The notes under the pieces were generated by a model. The model saw only the letters and a program-made list of their open reading frames with translations, made no database searches and was not told the DNA's origin. A program made the translations under genes and the position numbers. From Acidobacteriota bacterium (GTDB lineage Bacteria > Acidobacteriota > Terriglobia > Terriglobales > Acidobacteriaceae): 9,759 nt of DNA. This document shows, one piece after another, positions 1 through 7,143 of the stretch; position 1 is the first letter of the stretch, and the number at the start of each line of letters is the position of its first letter. The DNA lies in NCBI GenBank assembly GCA_021819255.1, contig JAKART010000053.1, forward strand, positions 1-9,759. The letters run 5' to 3'.

Positions 1-210
1 ATGGCTACCATTACGCCGCTGGCTCAGCGCATGTCGGACATCATCGACATCGATACCGGCCCGATCATCGCAGGCCAGCTCACGATCGAGCAGATGGGCG
101 AACAGATTCTGTCCAAAGTCGTCGAGGTGGCCAGCGGAACGGTGCGTACTCGCGCGGAGCAACTCGGCCAATATGACTTCATTCCCTGGAAGAGGGGAGT
201 CTCTCTATGA
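1..210 (+). CDS. UxaA-family altronate/fuconate-type dehydratase, C-terminal fragment
   Basis: This is the last 69 codons of a UxaA/GarD-family sugar-acid dehydratase, ending at TGA 208-210. Seen: the tail carries DIDTGPIIAGQLTIEQMGE, a V(V)EVASG segment and the terminal DFIPWKRGVSL, all typical of the C-terminus of altronate dehydratases. Family knowledge: these metal-dependent cytosolic enzymes dehydrate aldonates or uronate-derived acids (altronate, galactarate, probably L-fuconate) to 2-keto-3-deoxy acids. Full-length members are several hundred residues, so the ATG at base 1 is almost certainly an internal Met and the gene begins outside the window. The next solid gene is an L-fucose-dehydrogenase-like SDR, which favours L-fuconate over altronate as substrate; that is inference. 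The stop region reads CTATGATGA, giving tandem TGA stops and an ATGA overlap with a short downstream ORF. Confidence 0.82.
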   Translation: MATITPLAQRMSDIIDIDTGPIIAGQLTIEQMGEQILSKVVEVASGTVRTRAEQLGQYDFIPWKRGVSL

Positions 211-404
211 TGAACCTTTTCCGGCTGGAATCTTCATCCCAACGCCCAACGGACTCGTTCCTTCCCTGCGTCGTCCTGAAGGAAAAGACGTCCATCAGAG
301 CCGATGCGTCACCCTCTCACCACGCTCGGAGCGCTGTATCGGGAGCGAAGATGCAGCACGGCTCTTGCAACCGGAAAGGCTGGTTCCTGTGGACCTTGGA
401 TTGA
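207..404 (+). CDS. Doubtful 65-aa ORF bridging uxaA-like gene and SDR
   Basis: A 65-codon reading frame starts at ATGATG (207), overlaps the UxaA stop as ATGA, and has a purine-rich GAGGGGAG (192-199) about 7 nt upstream. It ends at TGA 402-404, overlapping the likely GTG start of the SDR at 389. The arrangement looks like translational coupling across the 178-bp gap. Against it: the product (begins MMNLFRLESSSQ, rich in Ser, Arg, Cys, His) resembles no family I recognise, has no membrane or signal segment, and the ATG is an automatic by-product of the tandem TGA TGA stop. It could be a coupling leader, the decayed start of a lost gene, or non-coding. I lean to non-coding. Confidence 0.2.
   Translation: MMNLFRLESSSQRPTDSFLPCVVLKEKTSIRADASPSHHARSAVSGAKMQHGSCNRKGWFLWTLD
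373..379 (+). promoter_or_regulatory. Ribosome binding site deciding the SDR GTG start
   Basis: GGAAAGG lies 9 nt before GTG 389. It supports the GTG start over the ATG at 173, which lies inside the UxaA gene and would add 72 residues not expected in this family. Confidence 0.5.
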
Positions 405-1171
405 AAGAGAAAATCATCCTTGTCACCGGCGGCGCCGAGGGCATTGGCGCGGCGATCTCTCAAGCCTGCATCGCGGAAGGAGCCGTTCCGTGCATCGTTA
501 CGCGCGATTCGGACGCAGTGCAGGATTTCGCCAAGCACTTGCGCGCCAAGGGAGAACGCTTCGAGTTGATCGCGAAGGAACTGGACTCGCCGCGGAGCTG
601 CCAACAAGCCATCGAAGCCGCCCTCCAGCGCTGTCACCGCATCGATGCCCTGGTCAACAACGCCGGAGTCAATGACAAGGTGGGCCTTGAGTCCGGCTCG
701 CCCGAAGAATTTCTGCTCTCCGTCCAGCGCAATCTCTGGCACTACTACTCGATGGCGCACTACGCCCTGCCGTCCTTGAAGACCGCGCGGGGGTCAATCG
801 TCAACATCGCCTCCAAGACGGCGATCACCGGGCAGGGAGGAACCTCCGGCTATGCGGCTGCCAAGGGCGGCCAACTGGCTCTCACCCGGGAGTGGGCCGT
901 CGAACTGCTTCCCTTCGGCATCCGCGTGAACGCCATTGTTCCTTCTGAGGTGATGACTCCCCTCTACCGTAGCTGGCTGAACACTTTTCCTGACCCTGAA
1001 AACAAGCTCCGTTCCATCTCCGCAAAGATTCCCCTGGGGCGGCGCATGACCGAACCTGCCGAGATTGCCGGCATGGCGCTCTTTCTGCTCTCCGGGCAAG
1101 CCAGCCACATCACCGGCCAGCATCTCTTTGTCGATGGAGGCTACGTTCATCTGGACCGCGCCCTGGAATGA
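389..1171 (+). CDS. SDR dehydrogenase, probable L-fucose dehydrogenase (FucX-like)
   Basis: A 260-aa classical short-chain dehydrogenase, cytosolic. It probably oxidises L-fucose (perhaps also D-arabinose or L-galactose) to the lactone with NAD(P)+. Seen: Rossmann TGGAEGIG at residues 13-20, NNAG 90-93, Asn115, and the catalytic Ser142, Tyr155 and Lys159 with normal spacing. Also present are VMTPLYRSW (188-196), PLGRRMTEPAEIA (215-227) and the C-terminal FVDGGYVHLDRAL (247-259). The combination GQGGTSGYAAAKGGQLALTR plus EVMTPLYR and GGYVHLDRAL matches what I remember of L-fucose dehydrogenases in Burkholderia and Campylobacter. GTG 389 gives the expected N-terminus (V/M)DLGLKEKIILVTGG; the frame is open upstream to 173 but without family sequence. 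Arg39 near the end of beta-2 may allow NADP+. It follows a UxaA-type dehydratase in the same orientation, fitting one sugar-acid operon. Another SDR sugar substrate is possible. Confidence 0.82.
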   Translation: MDLGLKEKIILVTGGAEGIGAAISQACIAEGAVPCIVTRDSDAVQDFAKHLRAKGERFELIAKELDSPRSCQQAIEAALQRCHRIDALVNNAGVNDKVGLESGSPEEFLLSVQRNLWHYYSMAHYALPSLKTARGSIVNIASKTAITGQGGTSGYAAAKGGQLALTREWAVELLPFGIRVNAIVPSEVMTPLYRSWLNTFPDPENKLRSISAKIPLGRRMTEPAEIAGMALFLLSGQASHITGQHLFVDGGYVHLDRALE

Positions 1172-1297
1172 ACACGGCGCAACAGACGGACGGTCAACGT
1201 GTCCGGCTCTCGATCCGGCGCGGGGGTGCGAACATCGCGGCGGTACATGGACGCAGCCCAAAAAGCCTCGAACGGAGAAGGGAACGATGCCCAGCGC

Positions 1298-2365
1298 TCA
1301 GCGGCGATCCGCAACGGCAGCAGTCCCGCTGCCAGTTTCCTTCAGCGCCGGGCGGATCAAGCGCGCTTTGACGTAGCGCATGGGCGGCTGGCCGAAGAAT
1401 CGTCGGTACTCACGGTTGAACTGGCTGGCGCTTTCGTACCCGACCTCAAAGGCCGCGCTGGCGGCGTCCAGTCCGTCATTCATCATGCGTTCGCGCGCCA
1501 CGTGCAGACGTAACTGCTTCTGATACTGAATCGGACTCATCGCGGTGAGGGTGCGGAAGTGGTGATGCAGCGTAGAGACACCCATCTGCGCCATCTCCGC
1601 CAGATCTTCCACCCGCAGCGGTCTGGCGTAGTTCCTGCGCAGCCATCCCACAGCTTTGGCAGTGCGCTGGCTTTGCTCACCCAGCGTGGCGATGGCGCGC
1701 AGATGCTTTCCCTGCGGGCTGCGCAGCAGGCGGTAAACAATCTCCCGTTCGATCAGACCGCTGAGAAAGCCGATGTCCTGGGGAGCATCCAACAGATCAA
1801 CCAGCCGCGAACAAGCGTCGAGCATTGCCGCCGTCGTGGTGCCCACAGCCAGGCCATGCGTCCCGGCAGCACCCTGGGAAGCAGCTGGGGAAGCATTTGG
1901 GGAAGCATTTGGGGAAGCAGCGTCGTTGCGCGAAGCTCTCGGCGTGTCTTGGGGAGGATCTTCCCCCCAGGAAAACTCCTCTTCACCAAGAATTTTGCGC
2001 ACCAAGGGCATCTCCAACCGCAGCAGCAGACCAAGCATGGGCCTTTCGCGCGTGGCTGAGACGACCTGGCTCAGGACGGGGAGATCAACGGTTGCAATCA
2101 GAAAGTTGGATCCATCGCAGCGATAGGAGACGGCTCCGGCATGAATCCGCTTCTCGCCCTGCACAAAAACCACTAGACGCGGCTCATAGGCGGCCGAAGA
2201 GCAGGCTGTGGGCGTGGACTGGCGATAAAGTGACAGGCCGGGCACGGGGGTCTGCAACGTTCCCTCGCCGGCAAAATGGCTTGCAATCCGGTGCGCCAGC
2301 ATCTCGCGCGCGGTCCGGAGGCGCGCGGAAGCTTCTCCGTCCCTCATGTTCTCCTGCAACCGCAT
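1298..2365 (-). CDS. AraC-family transcriptional regulator with AraC_N domain
   Basis: A 355-aa regulator of the YqhC-like group. Seen: an N-terminal AraC_N-type effector domain, about residues 38-215 (PRLVVFVQGEKRIHAG at 62-77, LIATVDLPVLSQV at 89-101, GLAVG at 171-175, LIEREIVYRLL at 204-214). The C-terminal double helix-turn-helix spans about 235-333 (WLRRNYARPLRVEDLAEMA, MSPIQYQKQLRLHVAR, SAAFEVGYESASQFNREYRR). The two halves of the N-terminal domain are separated by a long Pro/Ser/Ala linker at about 137-170, which contains a 12-bp tandem DNA repeat. ATG 2365 is supported by GGAGGA (complement of 2375-2380), 9 nt upstream; a second Met at residue 7 is possible. The gene is divergent from a zinc alcohol dehydrogenase and aldo-keto reductase, so it probably activates those genes, and perhaps controls itself, in response to an aldehyde-like signal. 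The effector is unknown. Confidence 0.9.
   Translation of the reverse strand: MRLQENMRDGEASARLRTAREMLAHRIASHFAGEGTLQTPVPGLSLYRQSTPTACSSAAYEPRLVVFVQGEKRIHAGAVSYRCDGSNFLIATVDLPVLSQVVSATRERPMLGLLLRLEMPLVRKILGEEEFSWGEDPPQDTPRASRNDAASPNASPNASPAASQGAAGTHGLAVGTTTAAMLDACSRLVDLLDAPQDIGFLSGLIEREIVYRLLRSPQGKHLRAIATLGEQSQRTAKAVGWLRRNYARPLRVEDLAEMAQMGVSTLHHHFRTLTAMSPIQYQKQLRLHVARERMMNDGLDAASAAFEVGYESASQFNREYRRFFGQPPMRYVKARLIRPALKETGSGTAAVADRR
1874..1921 (-). repeat. Four-unit 12-bp tandem repeat inside the AraC regulator
   Basis: On the + strand the unit TGGGGAAGCATT occurs exactly at 1886-1897 and 1898-1909. A variant ending AGC lies at 1910-1921 and a further diverged copy (CTGGGAAGCAGC) at 1874-1885. 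Read on the coding (-) strand, each unit gives four residues: AASP, NASP, NASP, AASQ (regulator residues 149-164). Because 12 is a multiple of 3, copy-number change would lengthen or shorten the linker without a frameshift. Confidence 0.85.
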
Positions 2366-2438
2366 CCTTGTCGATCCTCCATAACGCCCGCCCCTCGATC
2401 TCAGCCTACGTCGAGTTGGACAAGTCTGTGAATAAAAC

Positions 2439-2454
2439 TCTGCGAAACAGCAGA
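2439..2454. repeat. Inverted repeat in the divergent gap, possible operator
   Basis: TCTGC at 2439-2443 and GCAGA at 2450-2454 form a perfect 5-bp inverted repeat around a 6-nt spacer, in the A/T-richest part of the gap. AraC proteins often bind direct half-sites, so the match to an AraC operator is uncertain and chance is possible. Confidence 0.25.
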
Positions 2455-2526
2455 AATAGGCAAGGAAAAAGCAGGATTGGGATACCGTCCGTCAAGTGCC
2501 CTTTCGTACTCTTGGCAGCAGGAGGA

Positions 2527-2553
2527 GGGAAGCGCTGCTTGCGCATCCTTCCC
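2527..2553 (+). repeat. Hairpin-forming inverted repeat upstream of adh
   Basis: GGGAAG (2527-2532) pairs with CTTCCC (2548-2553), with an inner CGC/GCG continuation and a small bulge. It ends 29 nt before the adh ATG, so it would lie in the 5' leader if transcription starts upstream. There is no T-run, so it is not a terminator. It may be an operator, a leader stem, or chance in G+C-rich DNA. Confidence 0.3.
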
Positions 2554-2582
2554 CAAATCCACTCATCGACTGAGGTGAATTG

Positions 2583-3641
2583 ATGCATTCAGCCAAAGCC
2601 TACTCCGTCTCCAGTTCGACGTCTCCGTTTCTGCCCGCGACCATTGAGCGCCGCGACCCCGGCGCCGACGATGTGCAGATGGAGATTCTGTTTTGCGGCG
2701 TCTGCCACTCGGACCTGCATCAGGCGCGTAATCAATGGAGCAGCGTGATGCCGACGGTCTATCCCTGCGTTCCCGGCCATGAGATCGTCGGCCGCGTCAC
2801 CAAGGTGGGATCCGCAGTGACGAAGTTCCAAATCGGCGACCTGGCTGCCGTGGGTTGCATGGTCGACTCCGACGGCATCTGCCCGGAGTGCAAGGCAGGC
2901 TTCGAGCAGTTCTGCGCCAACGGAGTCTTTACCTACAACTCGCCAGACAAACATCTGGGCGGGGTCACGTACGGCGGTTACTCAGACAGCATCGTCGTCA
3001 AGGAACACTTCGTTCTGCGTGTCCCGGAGAATCTTGACCCGGCCGGGACAGCGCCGCTGCTTTGCGCAGGTATCACTACCTATTCGCCCCTGCGCCGTTG
3101 GGGCGTGACCAAGGGGAAAAAGGTCGGGGTAGTTGGTCTTGGCGGCTTGGGCCACATGGGCGTCAAGTTCGCCCGTGCGCTGGGCGCGCATACGGTCGTC
3201 TTTACCTCTTCGCCGAGCAAGATCGAAGACGCACGGCGCCTGGGAGCCGATGAAGTTGTCCTTGCCAACGATACCCATGCGATGGCCAAGGGCGCCGCTA
3301 GCTTTGACTTCATTCTGGATACCGTTTCCGCTCCGCACGATCTGAATGCCTACATCAACCTGCTTGCCCGGGATGGCAACCTCACCATGGTGGGCGCACC
3401 CGAACAGCCATTGCCGATCAACATCTTTGGTCTGTTGTTCCGGAGGCGAAGCTTTTCCGGTTCACTGATTGGCGGTATCGCTGAAACCCAGGAGATGCTT
3501 GACTTCTGCTCCCGGCACAGTATCGTCTCCGACGTTGAGGTGATTCCCATCCAGCAAATCAACGAAGCCTACGAGCGGCTGCTGCGGTCGGACGTGAAGT
3601 ACCGCTTTTCGATCGATATGGCCTCGCTCAAGTCCGAGTAA
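2583..3641 (+). CDS. Zinc-dependent, probably NADP-linked alcohol dehydrogenase (YahK/CAD-like)
   Basis: A 352-aa medium-chain dehydrogenase/reductase that probably reduces aldehydes to alcohols in the cytosol. Seen: the catalytic zinc site Cys41 (GVCHSD), His66-Glu67 (PGHEIVG) and Cys161 (LLCAGITTYSPL); the Rossmann motif GLGGLG at 185-190; and FTSSPSK at 206-212, whose Ser/Lys pattern after beta-2 is typical of NADP-preferring YahK and cinnamyl-alcohol dehydrogenase relatives. The structural zinc lobe reads VDSDGICPECKAGFEQFC. Cys100, Cys103 and Cys111 are present, but the usual first Cys is Asp97. ATG 2583 has GAGGTG (2572-2577) at good spacing; the TTG at 2580 is a weaker alternative. It is divergent from an AraC-family regulator and followed after 78 bp by an aldo-keto reductase in the same direction, so the two reductases probably share an operon. 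The exact substrate cannot be told from the sequence. Confidence 0.92.
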   Translation: MHSAKAYSVSSSTSPFLPATIERRDPGADDVQMEILFCGVCHSDLHQARNQWSSVMPTVYPCVPGHEIVGRVTKVGSAVTKFQIGDLAAVGCMVDSDGICPECKAGFEQFCANGVFTYNSPDKHLGGVTYGGYSDSIVVKEHFVLRVPENLDPAGTAPLLCAGITTYSPLRRWGVTKGKKVGVVGLGGLGHMGVKFARALGAHTVVFTSSPSKIEDARRLGADEVVLANDTHAMAKGAASFDFILDTVSAPHDLNAYINLLARDGNLTMVGAPEQPLPINIFGLLFRRRSFSGSLIGGIAETQEMLDFCSRHSIVSDVEVIPIQQINEAYERLLRSDVKYRFSIDMASLKSE

Positions 3642-4715
<1,074 letters not shown>

Positions 4716-4912
4716 ACCGCAAGCATGCCGAAGCGGCGACGGGAGAGCATCGACAGCCGGCCGCCTCCGGCAATCTTCCCCCCTGCCCGGCAGTTGCTGG
4801 CCCCCGACTGGTCCTCGATCCCGGGGGGAGGAACAGGCGAAATCCGCGCATAGCGGGCGGCAGCGCTTGCAGGTGCGATCGCGGGGGAGGAGCGGCGCCT
4901 GCGCGGAATGCC
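4716..4912. other. Convergent intergenic gap, no clear terminator
   Basis: This 197-bp gap lies between the aldo-keto reductase (rightward) and the acyl-CoA dehydrogenase (leftward). It is G+C-rich and has no believable ORF. A short stem GCCGG/CCGGC (4756-4760, 4767-4771, 6-nt loop) is the best hairpin, but there is no T-tract on either strand. Termination here is expected from the layout but not shown by the sequence. Confidence 0.4.
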
Positions 4913-6082
4913 CTACAGCACCTGCTTGGCAATGGTGGCCAGTTGCATGTTCGAGGTGCCTTCGTAGATGGATCCAATCTTAGCGTCGCGATAGAGCTTC
5001 TCGACCGGGTAATCTTTGACAAAGCCATAGCCTCCGAAGATCTCCACGGCCTTGCTGGCGACGCGCTCGGCGACTTGGGAGACGAAAAACTTGGTCATGG
5101 CGGCCTCTTTAAGAAAGGGAAGGCCGGATTGCTTGCGCCGCGCAGTGTTGTAAACCATCAAGCGGCTGGCTTCGATTTCGGTGGCCATTTCGGCGAGCGC
5201 GAACTGAACGGCTTGGAACTCCGAGATGGGCTTGCCGAACTGGCGGCGCTCCTGGCTGTAGCGAAGAGCGTGCGCCCAGGCTCCTGTGGCCAGACCCAGA
5301 AGTTGGGCGGCGATGCCGATCCGCCCTTCGTTGAGGGTCTCAATGGCGATCTTGTAGCCCTTTCCGGGCTCTCCGAGGATGTTCGCAGCCGGAACGCGGC
5401 AGTCGTCCAGAAGTAGTTCGCAGGTGGAACTGGCGCGAATTCCCAACTTGTCCTCCTTTTTGCCGACGGAGAAGCCGGGCATGGATCTTTCGACCAGGAA
5501 GGCCGTGATGCCCTTGTAGCCGGCTGCGGGGTTGATGTTGGCAAAGACGATGAAGAGACCGGCCTCCGCCGCGTTGGATATCCAAAGTTTGCGGCCGTTG
5601 AGGACATAGTCTTCGCCGTCGGCGCGGGCCGTGGCCGTCAGAGCGAAGGCGTCAGAGCCGGAGCCGGCCTCGCTGAGGGCGTAGGAGCAGATGGTATCCG
5701 TGGCCATGCGGGGGAGGTAACGCTGCTTCTGATCGTGATTGCCCCAACGCAGCAGTGCATTCACGGTAAGGGTGTTCTGGACGTCGACCAGGACTCCGAT
5801 CGCGGGGTCAACGGCGGAGACCTCCTCGACGGCCAGAATGGAGCTGAAGAAGGATGCGCCTACACCGCCATACTCCTGGGGTATCTCGATACCCATCAGA
5901 CCCAGTTCAAAGAGTTGGGAGATAATGGCAGGGCTCATCTTCTGCGCCTCGTCCATCTCCCGGACCAATGGCGCGATCTTGTTGCGGGCGAATCGGCGGA
6001 CAGTTTCCTGAAGAAGCTGTTCCTCCGGGGTCAGGTTGGAGAGCGGGGTCGGGAGGGCGGCTGGGTTGGCGGTTGCGTCCAT
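4913..6082 (-). CDS. Acyl-CoA dehydrogenase, short/branched-chain type
   Basis: A 389-aa FAD-dependent dehydrogenase that introduces the alpha,beta double bond into an acyl-CoA and passes electrons to ETF; cytosolic. Seen: helical N-domain about 18-130; beta-domain motif YALSEAGSGSDAFA (134-147) and LNGRKLWISNA (161-171); GYKGITAFLV (188-197); KLGIRASSTCEL (212-223); NEGRIGIAAQLLGLA (251-265); RRQFGKPI (279-286); IFGGYGF (348-354); RDAKIGSIYEGTSN (365-378). The catalytic base is Glu374. The GLF.V.AN..P..GYKGIT block and YEGTSN.QL.TIAK end look more like ACADSB (2-methylbutyryl/isobutyryl-CoA dehydrogenase) than butyryl-CoA dehydrogenase, pointing to isoleucine/valine degradation, though straight short chains are not excluded. 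ATG 6082 has CGGAGA about 8 nt upstream on the - strand. It diverges from etfBA and a membrane ETF oxidoreductase, its likely electron acceptors. Confidence 0.93.
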   Translation of the reverse strand: MDATANPAALPTPLSNLTPEEQLLQETVRRFARNKIAPLVREMDEAQKMSPAIISQLFELGLMGIEIPQEYGGVGASFFSSILAVEEVSAVDPAIGVLVDVQNTLTVNALLRWGNHDQKQRYLPRMATDTICSYALSEAGSGSDAFALTATARADGEDYVLNGRKLWISNAAEAGLFIVFANINPAAGYKGITAFLVERSMPGFSVGKKEDKLGIRASSTCELLLDDCRVPAANILGEPGKGYKIAIETLNEGRIGIAAQLLGLATGAWAHALRYSQERRQFGKPISEFQAVQFALAEMATEIEASRLMVYNTARRKQSGLPFLKEAAMTKFFVSQVAERVASKAVEIFGGYGFVKDYPVEKLYRDAKIGSIYEGTSNMQLATIAKQVL

Positions 6083-6375
6083 GAAGGATATCTCCGGAAA
6101 AGAGTTGCGTGCTTATTCTACCCAAAGGTAAATTAACAGACCAGGAGCTTGTTGAATCCGCTCTTCTGCAACCAGCGGCGCGTCCCCCATGATGACCCGA
6201 TCCGCTGACCGTCAGCAAGCATCCAGCCGAGTCGAGCCGGAACGGCGGCTTTGACGGACATCCGGAAGCGCCAAGAGCAAACCATGCGGCGCGGCAGCGG
6301 CGTAGGAAGAAAGCCCGGGAGATGGCATGGTAGTGGAGAAGGTGTGAGACAGAACAGGGGGAGGGAGCGCAACGA
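6083..6375. promoter_or_regulatory. Divergent regulatory gap between acyl-CoA dehydrogenase and etfB
   Basis: This 293-bp gap should contain promoters for both directions. On the - strand, TAGAAT (complement of 6115-6120) is a fair -10 box 33 nt before the dehydrogenase ATG, in a locally A/T-rich stretch (6105-6137), but no good -35 is visible. On the + strand, TTGACG (6251-6256) is a good -35 without a matching -10. A perfect 13-bp palindrome at 6204-6216 sits near the middle and is listed separately. A purine-rich site, GGGGAGGGAG (6357-6366), precedes the etfB ATG. No ORF here looks real. Confidence 0.45.
6204..6216. repeat. Perfect 13-bp palindrome, candidate operator
   Basis: GCTGAC, then a central C, then GTCAGC: six-base arms with perfect complementarity. 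It lies roughly midway in the divergent gap between the acyl-CoA dehydrogenase and etfB, where a dimeric TetR- or GntR-type repressor of fatty/branched-chain acid oxidation could control both sides. No such regulator gene is in the window, so the role is inferred. Confidence 0.35.
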
Positions 6376-7143
6376 ATGCGAATTATAACCTTGGTCCGAC
6401 AGGTGCTGGACGCGGAGGAGAGCGTCCGGGTGCGGGGTGGTGCGGTGGATTTGGAGGGCAGCAAACTGGTGATGGACACCATGGACGAGTATGGGGTGGA
6501 AGAGGCGCTGCGCCTGCGCGAGGCAGCGTCGGGTGAGACCCCGGTTGAGGTTGTGGCGTTGGCTGTCGGACCGGAGCGAGCCGAGGAGTCCCTCCGCACG
6601 GCGCTGGCGATGGGGGCGGATCGCGGAGTGCATGTGGTGACCAATGAGCTTCTCGACGCGATCGCCCTGAGCGCCGTGGTGGCGCAGGTTGCGCGCGGCG
6701 AGGGCGCGGACTTGATCTTCTGCGGGGGTCAACAGGCGGACTGGGACAGCCAGGCTCTGGGCGCGGCTACGGCAGAACGCTTGCAGTGGCCGCAGGCGAC
6801 CTGGACCAGCCAGTTGGAGAGGAAAGGCTCGACGTTGGTGGGCAAACATGAGGTGGACGAGGGCAGCGAAACCTTTGAAGTCCAGTGGCCTGCGGTGGTG
6901 ACGACCCAACAGGGGCTGAATGAGCCCCGCTATCCAACCCTGCCCAACATCATGAAGTCCAAGAAGAAGGAGATTCGCAAACAACCTCTGGAAGCGTTTG
7001 GCATTGCGCCCAGGCTGAAGGTATTGGGATCTGAGATCCAGGTGAAGGAACGGAAGCGGAAGATTCTCGATGGCAAAGATGCATCGGCGGCAGCGGCTCA
7101 GTTGGTCAAGATGCTGCGGGAAGAAGCTGGGGTGGTCGCATGA
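6376..7143 (+). CDS. etfB: Electron transfer flavoprotein, beta subunit
   Basis: A 255-aa EtfB/FixA, which with EtfA forms the soluble heterodimer that accepts electrons from acyl-CoA dehydrogenases. Seen: N-terminal [11 protein letters not shown] (VKQV.D-type strand); [14 protein letters not shown] (36-49, the N.YD..A.EEAL motif); the nucleotide loop [13 protein letters not shown] (117-129); [20 protein letters not shown] (171-190) followed by [10 protein letters not shown] (191-200), the conserved EtfB signature and the loop that docks with dehydrogenases (Leu189 matches the anchoring Leu of human ETFB). The WPQATWTSQ and [13 protein letters not shown] segments resemble mitochondrial-type ETF, favouring an ordinary (AMP-binding) rather than electron-bifurcating ETF; this is inference. 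ATG 6376 has a strong purine-rich site at 6357-6366. The stop overlaps the etfA start as ATGA. The partner acyl-CoA dehydrogenase is divergent just upstream. Confidence 0.94.
   Translation: MRIITLVRQVLDAEESVRVRGGAVDLEGSKLVMDTMDEYGVEEALRLREAASGETPVEVVALAVGPERAEESLRTALAMGADRGVHVVTNELLDAIALSAVVAQVARGEGADLIFCGGQQADWDSQALGAATAERLQWPQATWTSQLERKGSTLVGKHEVDEGSETFEVQWPAVVTTQQGLNEPRYPTLPNIMKSKKKEIRKQPLEAFGIAPRLKVLGSEIQVKERKRKILDGKDASAAAAQLVKMLREEAGVVA

Larger units (their letters stand above)
2366..2582. promoter_or_regulatory. Divergent promoter/operator region between araC-type gene and adh
   Basis: This 217-bp gap separates the regulator (leftward) from the alcohol dehydrogenase (rightward) and must hold both promoters. 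The most A/T-rich part is about 2429-2470. Hexamers such as TTGGCA (2512-2517, + strand) are present, but none pairs with a convincing -10 box, so I do not assign promoters. The ends carry the two ribosome sites: GGAGGA on the - strand (2375-2380) and GAGGTG on the + strand (2572-2577). Two inverted repeats lie within and are listed separately. An operator for the AraC-type protein is expected here from the layout. Confidence 0.5.

Noticed and set aside
1886..1921. The 12-bp repeats as a CRISPR-like or iteron array
   Set aside because: The units are directly adjacent without spacers and lie in frame inside a coding region, so they are a coding minisatellite rather than CRISPR or origin iterons.
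1825..2583. 252-codon + strand ORF opposite the AraC-type gene, ending at the adh start
   Set aside because: It is antisense to a clear AraC regulator for most of its length, its product is Arg/Pro/Ser-rich without any family feature, and it crosses the divergent promoter gap.
2406..2588. 60-codon - strand ORF in the divergent gap
   Set aside because: It has no ribosome site or conserved motif, overlaps the adh start, and occupies the expected promoter region.
4756..4771. GCCGG/CCGGC hairpin as a terminator between convergent genes
   Set aside because: The stem is only 5 bp and no T-tract follows on either strand.
6133..6984. 283-codon - strand ORF opposite etfB
   Set aside because: It is the mirror of a well-conserved EtfB coding frame in G+C-rich DNA; the product is His/Arg/Leu-rich with no recognisable motif.
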